Assembly (NCBI GenBank): GCA_038239195.1
Contig: JBBSEZ010000124.1
Span: forward strand, 1 to 22,942
Source: JBBSEZ01 sp038239195
Lineage (GTDB): Bacteria; Planctomycetota; Planctomycetia; Gemmatales; Gemmataceae
Length of the DNA stretch: 22,942 nt
Direction: 5' to 3'
Shown here: positions 15,945-22,942 of the stretch, one piece after another
Position numbering within the stretch: position 1 is the stretch's first letter
Layout: every line of letters starts with the position of its first letter
Translations under genes and position numbers: made by a program
The notes under the pieces: generated by a model
Database searches by the model: none
What the model was told of the DNA's origin: nothing
What the model saw: only the letters and a program-made list of their open reading frames with translations

Positions 15945-16709
15945 TTAGACGAGGCTTTCGAGGAGATATTTCAGCTTCCTCACCTCGGGCTCCATCGCGA
16001 ACGGCACGTCGGGGACGTCGCGGATGTCCACCGAGAGGACGCGCTGGTAGCGGTAGCGGCTGAGCTGCGAGACGATGCGACCGTATTCGACCTCGCCCTG
16101 GCCGACGCGCACCTGGAACTGGTGCGGCCCGCGGCCGGTGTCGCGCAGGTGGACGTGGCGCACGTAGGGGAAGACGTGGTCGTAGTTCTTGCCCTGGTGG
16201 GGCCCGGCCGTGAAGTGGCTGGGGTCGAGCGTCAGCCCCAGCCCGGGGGCCTTCTGGCACAGGGCGACCGCGCTGTCGGGCGTTTCCGTGTGCGTGCCGA
16301 CGACCGTGGCGACGGTGACGAGGATGCCGTCGGCGTCGGCCAGGGCGATGAGGCGCTTGAAGCGCTGCACCTCGACGTCGAACGGCACCGACAGCGGCGC
16401 CGGCGCCAGCGTGAGCAGCGGCACGGACGAGATGCGCGCCAGCCGGCAGATGGCCTTGAACTGGCGATCGTGCTCCTCGACCGTGGGCGCGTCGATCTCG
16501 ACGGAGAACGCGGCGGGGGCCAGGCCGGGCCCGTGCCGCAGACGCGCGGCCGCCTCGTTGACGTCCGCTGCGATCTCGGAGGGCCGCAGTTGGTTGCCGT
16601 GCTCGTGCAGGGCGACGTCGAACTTGCCGAATTGCAATTCCGCGATCGTCCGGAGGGCGTCCTCCAACGATTGGCGGCCAAAACAGAGGGTGGAACAAGC
16701 GACGAACAC
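15945..16709 (-). CDS. Sugar phosphate isomerase/epimerase (xylose-isomerase-like TIM barrel)
   Basis: A 254-residue protein starting at GTG 16709 after GGAAGGGAGGGA. The sequence follows the AP-endonuclease-2 / xylose-isomerase-like TIM-barrel plan: an N-terminal MFVACSTLCFG strand, LLTLAPAPLSVPF mid-barrel, then the metal-site segments GLTLDPSHFTAG and YVRHVHLRDTG, and VGQGEVEYGRIV near the end. The usual last metal ligand is Glu, but here the equivalent strand reads VLSVDIRD, so Asp may replace it. Family members isomerise or epimerise sugars, inosose or hydroxypyruvate, or act as dehydratases. It is the first gene of a two-gene unit with the DegT-type aminotransferase. No signal peptide is seen; it is cytoplasmic. 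Confidence 0.82.
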   Translation of the reverse strand: MFVACSTLCFGRQSLEDALRTIAELQFGKFDVALHEHGNQLRPSEIAADVNEAAARLRHGPGLAPAAFSVEIDAPTVEEHDRQFKAICRLARISSVPLLTLAPAPLSVPFDVEVQRFKRLIALADADGILVTVATVVGTHTETPDSAVALCQKAPGLGLTLDPSHFTAGPHQGKNYDHVFPYVRHVHLRDTGRGPHQFQVRVGQGEVEYGRIVSQLSRYRYQRVLSVDIRDVPDVPFAMEPEVRKLKYLLESLV

Positions 16710-16932
16710 GGCTCCCTCCCTTCCGGCAAGAATGAGGCCCTCATGCGGGGCCTTGGGGCAGGCGGCTTATACAACGAGGTGCCCCTCAGGGGAAGCCCAA
16801 GAAACCGCCCCCCATTTCATGTCGCGAGCAGCCCGGGCGGCGGCCGTTTTTTTCTAGGGTGGCAAACTTAACTGGGTTGGGCGTGGGGGCGTAGAATAGA
16901 GATAGGATCGCCCGAGGAGGCAATCCCCATAG
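16710..16932. other. Intergenic region and probable left edge of an IS remnant
   Basis: This region runs from the isomerase start to the transposase remnant. It contains the short palindromes ATGAGG/CCTCAT (16732-16744) and CCCCTCAGGGG (near 16782), a run of seven T (16847-16853) after GGCGGCGGCCG, and a GAGGAGG site at 16914-16920 in front of the transposase frame. The AT-richer text from about 16853 may be the insertion-sequence end, but no matching right end is present. Confidence 0.45.
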
Positions 16933-17675
16933 GCCCGCACCCGACCACGCCCGCGCCCCAACCGCGCCCAGGCCCTCACCCCTCTCGCCACCCACTGCCC
17001 TGTTTGCAAGCGTGGCCTCTGGGCCGACTACAACAACTTCCGCACCGTTACCACCCTCGACGCCGTCCTGCGACTCGCGCTCCAAGTCCGCCGCTGCCCC
17101 AACCCGGACTGCGCCCGCTACCACGCCCCCTACCGCCCCGAGGCCGAGGCCCACTTCGCCCTCCCTCATCACGAGTTTGGCCTCGACGTCCTCACCGTCG
17201 TCGGGCGACCCCGCTATGCCGAACACCGCAGCGCCCCCGAGATCCACCGCGAGTTGACCCGGCGCGGCCTCGCCCTGGCCCAGCGCACCGTCTCCAACCT
17301 GCTGGACCGCTACGACGAGCGCCGCGCCTTGGCCACCGCCGACCCCAAGCGCCTCGGCCCGCTGCTGCGTGAGCAAGGCCGCGTCGTGCTGGCCATCGGC
17401 GGCCTCCAGCCCAACGTCGGCCACGAAGTCTTGTGGGCCTTGCGGGACTGCATCTCCGGCGAGGTGTTGCTGGCGAAGGGCCTGCTCTGGGCCACCATCA
17501 AGGACCTGTCGGCCCTGCTCGCCGAGGTGCGCGACGCCCTGACCGTGCCCGTCACCGGCGCCGTCTCCGACGGCCAGGGCCCCATCCGCAAGGCCGTGGC
17601 GAAGACGTTGCCCGGCGTGCCGCACCAACTCTGCCACTTCCACTACCTGCGCGAGGCCGCCGAGCCCATTTTCGA
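16933..17675 (+). pseudogene. Transposase, N-terminal half only (IS remnant)
   Basis: One continuous frame encodes a zinc-ribbon start (CPVCKRGLWADYNNF, then CPNPDC), a helix-turn-helix-like EIHRELTRRGLALAQRTVSN, and the first part of a MULE/DDE-type catalytic domain (LAIGGLQPNVGHEVLWALRD, VTGAVSDGQGPIRKAV, LPGVPHQLCHFHYLREAAEP). As I remember intact relatives, the first acidic residue lies in a LAIDGLQPD context; here it is LAIGGLQPN, so the catalytic Asp seems lost. No ATG, GTG or TTG lies between the in-frame TAG at 16930 and the zinc ribbon. The frame departs from transposase sequence at about 17670, and no C-terminal half is found. This is a dead, truncated copy. Family placement is from recognition of motifs; it could be assigned more exactly by search. 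Confidence 0.75.
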
Positions 17676-18254
17676 TGCTGCCGGCGCTTCTGGCAACATC
17701 TCTCGCACAAAGAAAGCCGCCGGGCGGTCGAGGTCGCCGAGCACTTCGCGGACGGGGCCGCTCCCCTCGAGGAGCAGGCCGAGGCGGGCAAAGCGGCGTG
17801 GAGGGTGTTTCGCACCTTGGAGGACGCGAAGGTCCCGTGGAAGGAGTTGGAGGCGGCGGACGCGGTGGCGATGGCCGCGAACCAGCACGCCCGCGAGGCC
17901 GCGGCGAGCGCGGCGGACGCGGCAGCGGCCTTCATGAGCGACGAGCCCGTGCCCTTCAATCGCTCTTACAAGTCGAAAGAGGTGTGTGACTTCTTGCGCG
18001 AGTTGTTCCCTCTCCCGCCCAGCAAGGCCCAGGCGCCGCCGCTCGACCCCACGTGGTTGACGTGGAACGATGGCATTGTGGTCACACTCGCTCAGGGCAT
18101 CTACGAGAAGGGCGCCTTCGACCGCCTGCCGATCCTGGCCGACGTACTCGAAGAGGCGGGCTGCACCGACGCGGCGATCCTGAACCACTGCCGGAGCGGA
18201 GGCGAGCACGTGCGCGGGTGCGGGGCGCTCGATGCCGTCCTGGGCAAAACGTGA
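17676..18254 (+). pseudogene. 3' fragment of a planctomycete family of unknown function
   Basis: This is read in a different frame from the preceding transposase and starts within the junction. The visible protein begins CCRRFWQHL, then SRRAVEVAEHFADG, a helical alanine-rich part (AREAAASAADAAAAF), and ends LADVLEEAGCTDAAILNHCR followed by HVRGCGALDAVLGKT and a stop. I recall a numerous Gemmata-type family with the same landmarks (…CCRR…SRRAVEVAER…ADALEEAGC…HVRGC…LLGK), whose members have about 60 or more further residues before CCRR. That N-terminus is absent here. The function of the family is unknown to me. The fragment has no start codon or ribosome binding site of its own. Confidence 0.6.
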
Positions 18255-18478
18255 GGGGACACAACCGAGCGCCAGCGCCTGGAGACCTTCGCCCGCTCGG
18301 GCCTTGACGGCGGGCCCCGAGCCGCCTCGACGAACAACTCCAAACAGTGCTCTTGGCCGAATGTTTGGTCTTTGCCACGCCTGCCTTCGGCCCGACGGAA
18401 ATTGGGCGAAGGCGAGCCCGGGGCACTGATGAGCGATTTGCGGGCGGTCGATAGGGATAGCGTCGGTCGTGGTGGTGA
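18255..18478. other. 224-base gap upstream of the kinase-PqqD-nucleotidyltransferase genes
   Basis: This gap contains an imperfect hairpin, GCCTTCG (18383-18389) with CGAAGGC (18407-18413), extended by CCC/GGG with one bulged G around a ten-base loop. It may be a terminator of the decayed genes or a leader structure of the following operon. No promoter could be assigned and no small gene is convincing. Confidence 0.45.
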
Positions 18479-19423
18479 ATGCGGGGCGCCGCCGAGGTCG
18501 GTGTGGTGCCGGACACGCGGGCCCTTTCCATGCAACTTCGAGACGTGATGATCGACAGGGCCCGCCTCCGGAAACGGGCGGTTCGCCGCCTTCGCCGGTT
18601 GGATCGGGTGGATTGGCAGACAGTGTTCGCCGTGGAAACGTACGGCCTGCACGTCGGCCTGCGGGTCGATCGGGCCGACGTGTTCCCGCAACTCCTCCCC
18701 GCTCTGCCGCCGGGATGGCGGCCGATACCTTACTCGGGTGTTGATCGCCTCTACTCCCTGCTGGCCGCGGACGGAGAGGGGCGCCAGGGCCCGCGCCCTT
18801 GCTATCGCCTCTTCGTCGATGCCCGCCGAGTCGCGGCGGTGCCCGACCTGATAGCCGTGAACGAGGTGTTGGAGCCCAGTCTTCAGTTGTACGTGGCAGA
18901 ACACGCGCCGGATCGGGTCTTCGTCCATGCCGGTGTCGTTGGCTGGCGTGGCCGGGCCATCGTCATTCCCGGGCGCAGTTACAGCGGCAAGAGCAGCCTG
19001 GTGGCCGCTCTTCTCCAGGCCGGTGCCACGTACTATTCCGACGAGTTCGCCGTCCTCGATGGTCAGGGGCGCGTTCACCCCTACCCGCGGCGGCTGTCCT
19101 TGCGGCAGCCGGAGGGCCGCCCCTCCCTTCGTTGCCGCCCGGACGATTTCGGCGCCTGCGCGGGCGTCGAGCCGCTTCCCCTGGGGCTCGTGGTCGCAAC
19201 GCGCTATCGGCCCGGCGCCTGCTGGCGCCCGCGCTCGCTGTCTTGCGGCGAAAGCGCCCTGGCCCTGCTCCGCAATACGGTCCCGGTGCGCCGCCGGCCG
19301 GAGGCCGTCTTGAATGTCCTGGAAAAGGTGGCGCTCGCCGCGCGAGCGCTCCGCGGAGTGCGGGGCGAGGCCGCCGACGCGGCCGGGGCGGTCCTGCTCG
19401 CGGCCGCCCGCGCTGGCTCGTGA
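18479..19423 (+). CDS. HPr kinase-like P-loop protein
   Basis: A 314-residue protein. The start ATG 18479 has only a weak GGTGGTGA upstream; ATG 18530 is an alternative. The C-terminal half carries a P-loop G165-R-S-Y-S-G-K-S-S (Walker A), then ATYYSDEFAVLDGQGRVHPY, the HprK-like D-E segment after the P-loop helix, and PLPLGLVVATRY. The N-terminal half (RADVFPQLLPALPPGWRPIP, RLFVDARRVAAVPD) resembles the poorly conserved front part of HPr-kinase-related proteins in peptide-modification clusters rather than true HprK, and no HPr-type phosphotransferase gene is present. In paeninodin-type lasso-peptide clusters such kinases phosphorylate a peptide serine. The PqqD gene starts just after the stop, so co-transcription is very likely. 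The substrate is unproven. Confidence 0.8.
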   Translation: MRGAAEVGVVPDTRALSMQLRDVMIDRARLRKRAVRRLRRLDRVDWQTVFAVETYGLHVGLRVDRADVFPQLLPALPPGWRPIPYSGVDRLYSLLAADGEGRQGPRPCYRLFVDARRVAAVPDLIAVNEVLEPSLQLYVAEHAPDRVFVHAGVVGWRGRAIVIPGRSYSGKSSLVAALLQAGATYYSDEFAVLDGQGRVHPYPRRLSLRQPEGRPSLRCRPDDFGACAGVEPLPLGLVVATRYRPGACWRPRSLSCGESALALLRNTVPVRRRPEAVLNVLEKVALAARALRGVRGEAADAAGAVLLAAARAGS

Positions 19424-19468
19424 CGTGAAATGGCCCGAGGTAAACCGCTTGCTTCTGGAGAACACCCC

Positions 19469-20083
19469 GTGAAACCCCCCTTGGCCCGCCGCGAAGACCT
19501 CGTGGTCAAACAGATGGCGGATGAGACCCTCGTCTACCAGGTGCGTCAGCATCGGGCGCACTGCCTCAACCGGGCCGCCGCCCTGATCTGGCAGTTCTGT
19601 GACGGCACCCGGACGTTGACCGATCTGGCTGGCGTGCTCCGTCGGGAGACGAACCTGCCGGCCGACGAACGAGTGGTTGCCCTTGGCGTCGAGGAACTGG
19701 CCAAGGCGGGCTTGCTGGAAACCGATGTCCTCCCTTCGGCGGACGCGGCTCGCCTGTCGCGGCGGCAGCTCGTGGCCCGTCTGGGTGCCACCCTGGCCAT
19801 CTTGCCGGTCGTGCTCTCGGTGACCGCGCCCAAGGCGGCGGCGGCGGCGTCTTCGCCCCCCGGGCCCGCCGGGCCGCCGGGGCCGCAGGGGCCGCAGGGG
19901 CCGCAGGGGCCTGCGGGAACGCCGGGCGCCAAGGGGGCTGCGGGAACGCCGGGCGCCACCGGCGCCACCGGGGCAACCGGGGCAACCGGGGCAACCGGGG
20001 CAACCGGCGCCACCGGGGCCACCGGGGCCACCGGCCCGCAGGGGCCGCCGGGCCCGCAGGGGCCGCCGGGGGGAGGCTTCTGA
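19469..20083 (+). CDS. PqqD-domain protein with Tat-like segment and collagen-like tail
   Basis: A 204-residue protein. I prefer GTG 19469, with GGAG 8 bases before it; ATG 19430 (217 residues) is in frame but has no ribosome binding site. Residues 7-85 form a PqqD (RRE-type winged-helix) domain: EDLVVKQMADETLVYQV, RAHCLNRAAALIWQFCDG, then LGVEELAKAGLLE. Residues 97-125 read SRRQLVARLGATLAILPVVL and then an Ala-rich stretch, which looks like a twin-arginine-style or membrane-targeting segment in the middle of the protein. Residues 132-200 are 23 uninterrupted Gly-X-Y triplets, nine of them GAT in a row, and the protein ends GGGF. PqqD-type domains bind RiPP leader peptides. Here the domain is fused to a possibly exported tail. 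The flanking kinase and nucleotidyltransferase genes suggest a modification unit with this protein as carrier or substrate (inference). Confidence 0.85.
   Translation: MKPPLARREDLVVKQMADETLVYQVRQHRAHCLNRAAALIWQFCDGTRTLTDLAGVLRRETNLPADERVVALGVEELAKAGLLETDVLPSADAARLSRRQLVARLGATLAILPVVLSVTAPKAAAAASSPPGPAGPPGPQGPQGPQGPAGTPGAKGAAGTPGATGATGATGATGATGATGATGATGATGPQGPPGPQGPPGGGF
19862..20068 (+). repeat. Collagen-like Gly-X-Y coding repeat with a 9-bp tandem core
   Basis: There are 69 codons of perfect GXY periodicity inside the PqqD gene: GPQ/GPP/GPA blocks at both ends and nine GAT triplets in the centre. Four of the GAT units are the identical 9-mer GGGGCAACC; the others differ at third positions (GGCGCCACC, GGGGCCACC). 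The exact copies suggest recent slippage expansion, so copy number may vary between strains. Confidence 0.9.
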
Positions 20084-20200
20084 CGTGTTTGGGGCAATCG
20101 ACTGCGGCAAGATCGCTGCTCGACCTGGGTTCTTCCTGGATCGGAAGCCAGACGAAGGAAGGCCTGCCACCGCAGGGCCCCCGCCGGAGTGCATGCCATC

Positions 20201-21397
20201 ATGTCATGGGCCTTCCCAGTCAGTTCTGCCGGGCGCTCGGCCCCGCTCGCCCTCCGGGGCCCTGTCCCGGGCGGCGAGGGGGCCAGCGTCAGGGGGGGGC
20301 CCCACACCCGGCAGGCCGGGGCCGAGACGGCGGCCATTCTGGCCGGGGCGTGGCGCCCCAAACCGCCGCCGTTGCGTGAGGGGCCAATCGCCCTCGAGGC
20401 GCTGGTGCCCCTTCTCATCGACACAGGAGGGGCGGGCCTCGCCTGGTGGCGGTTGCGCGATTCGGGCGTCGCGACGACGCCCGCGTGCCACGACCTTCTC
20501 CAATGCTATCGCCTTTACACGCTCCACGCCGCGTTGCAGGAGCAGCGCCTGCAAGAGTTGGTCCCCTCACTTCGCGCCGCCGGCGTCGAGCCGTTGCTGG
20601 TCAAGGGCTGGTCGCTCGCCCGGCTCTACCCCGTCGCGGGCCTGCGGCCCACCGGCGACGTCGATCTGTGCGTCGCGCCGGACCATCTCCCGCAGGCCAT
20701 CGCCGCCCTGACGCGCCTCGACGGTGCATACGGCTGGGTGGACCTGCACCGAGGGCTGGGGGACTTGCCGGACCGCACCTGGGACCAGGCCTATGCCCGC
20801 TCCCGGCTGATTCCGCTTGGCGAGGTGGCCGTGCGCATCCTGGGCGCGGAGGACCAACTTCGGCAAGTCTGTCTCCATTTGTTGCGCCACGGGGCCTATC
20901 GGCCCCTCTGGCTCTGCGACGTGGCGGTCCTGCTCGAGTCGCTGCCGCGCGATTTCGACTGGGACTATTGCCTCCACGGCGCCCGCCGACGGACGGCCTG
21001 GGCCCTTGCCGTGCTGGGGCTGGCGTGCCGCCTCCTCGGCGCCCGGACGGATTGTCCGGCGGTGCTTCACTCGGCTGGCCGCCCCACCTGGCTCGACGCG
21101 GCCGTCTTGCACCAATGGGGCCTGGGTGCGGGCAGCATCCACTACACGGCGACGGCTACCTTCCTTGACCGCCCGGGCGGGTTGTGGCGAGCCCTCTGCG
21201 ACCGCTGGCTCAACCTGAACTGGGTTGAGACGGTTTTCAACACCGGCCTACCGCCACTTTCTGCACTTCCGCCTTCCGTCATCCGGCCCTTGGCGTTCGT
21301 CGCGCGCGGCCTGCGCTACGCAGCGTCCCTTGTGGTCCCCTACCAGCGCCGCCCCAAGGCGATAGGCCAGTCCTTCGACCTCCATCCGGGTGCGTAA
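20201..21397 (+). CDS. Nucleotidyltransferase family protein
   Basis: A 398-residue protein of the uncharacterised nucleotidyltransferase group (NTP_transf_5-like). The start is uncertain: ATG 20201 has GGAG 12 bases upstream, while GTG 20189 is also in frame. The active-site region reads VEPLLVKGWSLARLYPVAGL and then RPTGDVDLCVAP, with Lys135 and the metal-binding pair Asp153/Asp155, the GDxD-type pattern of the fold. The C-terminal half (RQVCLHLLRHGAYRPLWLCD, VAVLLESLPRDFDWDYCLHG) resembles the helical part of these proteins. Homologues accompany HprK-like and PqqD-like genes in some lasso-peptide clusters and in planctomycete loci. It is the last gene of the three-gene unit, 117 bases after the PqqD stop. 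The nucleotide donor and acceptor are unknown. Confidence 0.8.
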   Translation: MSWAFPVSSAGRSAPLALRGPVPGGEGASVRGGPHTRQAGAETAAILAGAWRPKPPPLREGPIALEALVPLLIDTGGAGLAWWRLRDSGVATTPACHDLLQCYRLYTLHAALQEQRLQELVPSLRAAGVEPLLVKGWSLARLYPVAGLRPTGDVDLCVAPDHLPQAIAALTRLDGAYGWVDLHRGLGDLPDRTWDQAYARSRLIPLGEVAVRILGAEDQLRQVCLHLLRHGAYRPLWLCDVAVLLESLPRDFDWDYCLHGARRRTAWALAVLGLACRLLGARTDCPAVLHSAGRPTWLDAAVLHQWGLGAGSIHYTATATFLDRPGGLWRALCDRWLNLNWVETVFNTGLPPLSALPPSVIRPLAFVARGLRYAASLVVPYQRRPKAIGQSFDLHPGA

Positions 21398-21420
21398 AGA
21401 GGAAGCCAAGCCCGTCGCGC

Positions 21421-22809
21421 TTACTTCCCTTCGCCCCTCTTCCACCCCGGCCCCCCGCCGAAGACCGTGTTCGTCCCCGCCAGCGGCAGTCCCGTGATGA
21501 GCGAGGCCTCCAGCGTGAGCGCCCGCAGGTCTTCCGGCTCCAGGTCGTGGACGTCGCGCTTGCCGCACGCCCGCGCCAAAATCTGCACCTCCGAGGTCGT
21601 CGCGTGCAGCCAGTTGGAGACGCGCTCGGCGGCAGCGTCGATTTCCAGCCGGGCCATTAGTTCTGGGTCCTGCGTGGTGATGCCGACCGGGCAGCGGCCC
21701 GTGTGGCAGTGGTGACAGGCATAGGGCGCTGCCCCGATGGCGTGGTAGTCCTCGACGTAGAGCGGCCGGTTGCAGTTCAGCGCGATGAGCGCCGCCGTCC
21801 CCACGTAGACGGCATCGGCCCCCAGCGCCATCGCCTTGGCGGCGTCGGAGCCGTGCCGGATGCCGCCCGCGATGATGAGGTTGACCTCGCCGAACAACCC
21901 CAACTCTTCCAGGGCGGCGCGGGCCTCGCACACCGCGGCCAGGGTGGGGATGCCGGTGTGTTCCTGAAGCAGGTCGGGCGAGGCGCCGGTCCCGCCCTCC
22001 ATGCCGTCGATCACCACCACGTCGGCCCCGCACTTGGCGGCCAGCTTCACGTCGTCGTAGACGCGGGCCGCGCCCAGCTTGACGAAGATCGGCACCTTCC
22101 AGTCGGTCGCCTCGCGCAGCTCCTCGATCTTGATAATCATGTCGTCGGGGCCGAGCATGTCGGGGTGCCGGCACGGGCTGCGCTGATCGACCCCTTCGGG
22201 CAGGTCGCGCATCTTCGCGATCTCCGGCGACACCTTTGAGCCGAGAAGCAGCCCGCCCGTGCCCGGCTTCGCCCCCTGGCCGATGGTCAGCTCGATGGCG
22301 TCGGCCTGGCGCAAGTGGTGGACGTTGATCCCGTAGCGGCTCGGCAACACTTCATAGATGAGGACGCGAGCGTTCTCGCGCTCGGCGGGCAGCATCCCCC
22401 CGTCGCCGGTGGTCGTCGAACTGCCCGCCTGGCGGGCCCCGCGCGCCAGGGCGACCTTGGCGTTGTACGACAGGGCGCCGAAGCTCATGCCGGTAATCAT
22501 CACCGGCATTTCCAGCTCGATGGGCCGGGCGCCGTGGCGGGCGCCGAGGACGGTCTTGGCGGAGCACTGCTCGCGGTAGCCTTCGAGCGGGATGCGCGTG
22601 AGGCCGGAGGGGATGAAGGTGAGGTCGTCGAAGGTGGCCCAGGTGCGCGGCCGCAGGGTGCCGAAGCCGCGGATGCGGTAGCGGCCCAACTCGGCCTTGG
22701 CCTGGATGTCCTCGATGATGCCGGGGGCGAAGGTGCCGCTCGGCTGAGGGGGAGGAGACGGGGGCGCGCTCGTTCGCTCGTTGACGCTGTCTGGCCGACC
22801 GTCGCTCAC
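21421..22809 (-). CDS. FMN-binding glutamate synthase-type protein
   Basis: A 462-residue protein equal to the synthase domain of glutamate synthase large subunit, without the glutamine amidotransferase or GXGXG domains. It starts at GTG 22809 with GAGG 8 bases upstream. Visible marks are VMITGMSFGALSYNAKVALA (FMN-binding barrel start), QGAKPGTGGLLLGSKV, DVVVIDGMEGGTGASP, IIAGGIRHGSDAAKAMALGA, and a cysteine cluster C365-HH-C368-HTGR-C373 followed by PVGITTQDPEL, the [3Fe-4S] region. Stand-alone forms are subunits of archaeal-type glutamate synthase or of GlxD/MgsC-like N-methylglutamate synthases, which need separate amidotransferase subunits. None is visible here. The first 25 residues are low-complexity, rich in Pro and Ser. 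Cytoplasmic; it would take ammonia or a bound amine to 2-oxoglutarate with electrons from ferredoxin or NAD(P)H (inference). Confidence 0.88.
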   Translation of the reverse strand: MSDGRPDSVNERTSAPPSPPPQPSGTFAPGIIEDIQAKAELGRYRIRGFGTLRPRTWATFDDLTFIPSGLTRIPLEGYREQCSAKTVLGARHGARPIELEMPVMITGMSFGALSYNAKVALARGARQAGSSTTTGDGGMLPAERENARVLIYEVLPSRYGINVHHLRQADAIELTIGQGAKPGTGGLLLGSKVSPEIAKMRDLPEGVDQRSPCRHPDMLGPDDMIIKIEELREATDWKVPIFVKLGAARVYDDVKLAAKCGADVVVIDGMEGGTGASPDLLQEHTGIPTLAAVCEARAALEELGLFGEVNLIIAGGIRHGSDAAKAMALGADAVYVGTAALIALNCNRPLYVEDYHAIGAAPYACHHCHTGRCPVGITTQDPELMARLEIDAAAERVSNWLHATTSEVQILARACGKRDVHDLEPEDLRALTLEASLITGLPLAGTNTVFGGGPGWKRGEGK

Positions 22810-22847
22810 GGCGAAACCTCACGTGCGGGGAAGGGGGGCGGTAGCCG

Positions 22848-22902
22848 TTAGCGTCGCGTGGGAGAAGCGTTGCGGGCTCGCGCTTCTCCGCAGCGTCGCT
22901 AA
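22848..22902. repeat. Imperfect inverted repeat upstream of the glutamate synthase-type gene
   Basis: The arms at 22848-22869 (TTAGCG…GAGAAGCG) and 22881-22902 pair at 18 of 22 positions around an 11-base loop. It lies within the upstream region of the minus-strand gene at 22809, so it could affect its expression. The last 40 bases of the window contain further GC palindromes such as CCCGGGGGCCCGGG; no gene is visible there. Confidence 0.6.
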
Positions 22903-22942
22903 ACCGGGTGGGTCCCGGGGGCCCGGGCTGTTGTCGGGGCCC

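Noticed and set aside
16786..17643. A 285-residue minus-strand frame across the transposase remnant
   Set aside because: It is antisense to motif-bearing transposase sequence and shows no motif of its own.
19862..20068. The short tandem repeats considered as a CRISPR array
   Set aside because: The unit is 9 bp, has no spacers and is in frame with a coding sequence.
19546..20424. Minus-strand frames with collagen-like or APV repeats opposite the PqqD gene
   Set aside because: The complement of a GGx-CCx repeat also gives Gly/Pro-rich text. The plus strand has the PqqD domain in the same frame as the Gly-X-Y tail, so it is the coding strand.

Overview
The window is high-GC DNA (roughly two thirds G+C by eye) that looks like a planctomycete chromosome, most likely Gemmataceae-like. 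The evidence is a 941-residue leucine-rich-repeat protein, a HEAT-repeat protein, an ECF sigma factor next to an alpha-2-macroglobulin, PqqD and HPr-kinase-like genes, a gene fragment resembling a family I associate with Gemmata, and many intergenic palindromes of unrelated sequence. The taxonomic call rests on gene content only.

Layout. 1-1805 (+): the tail of a polysaccharide-type ABC transporter ATPase, a frameshifted mannose-6-phosphate isomerase gene and an RmlC-like sugar epimerase, i.e. the end of a surface-polysaccharide locus. 1872-5561 (-): a membrane-anchored LRR protein and a HEAT-repeat protein. 5727-11163 (+): an ECF sigma factor followed by a 1604-residue protein that joins a zinc-binding anti-sigma domain, a membrane helix and an alpha-2-macroglobulin with an intact thioester motif. 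11604-13725 (-): an amt-PII nitrogen operon, in which the ammonium channel carries an extra C-terminal domain and the PII protein lacks the uridylylated tyrosine. 14076-14633 (+): an unrecognised protein. 14758-16709 (-): a sugar-phosphate isomerase-like protein and a DegT/StrS-type aminotransferase. 16933-18254 (+): half of a dead transposase joined out of frame to the 3' part of another broken gene. 18479-21397 (+): an HPr-kinase-like protein, a PqqD-domain protein with a Tat-like segment and a collagen-like tail, and a nucleotidyltransferase. 21421-22809 (-): an FMN/Fe-S glutamate-synthase-type protein.

Two units deserve attention as possible undescribed systems. In the first, the anti-sigma/alpha-2-macroglobulin fusion could report protease attack on the cell surface straight to its own sigma factor. 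In the second, the PqqD domain that normally recognises RiPP leader peptides is covalently joined to a possibly exported Gly-X-Y tail and is flanked by a kinase-like and a nucleotidyltransferase-like gene. This is the accessory set of paeninodin-type lasso-peptide clusters without any cyclase or peptidase, so the tail itself may be the modified substrate.

The intergenic spaces hold at least seven inverted repeats. Two sit exactly between convergent genes and supply or touch their stop codons, so they probably act as bidirectional terminators as well as being dispersed repeats.
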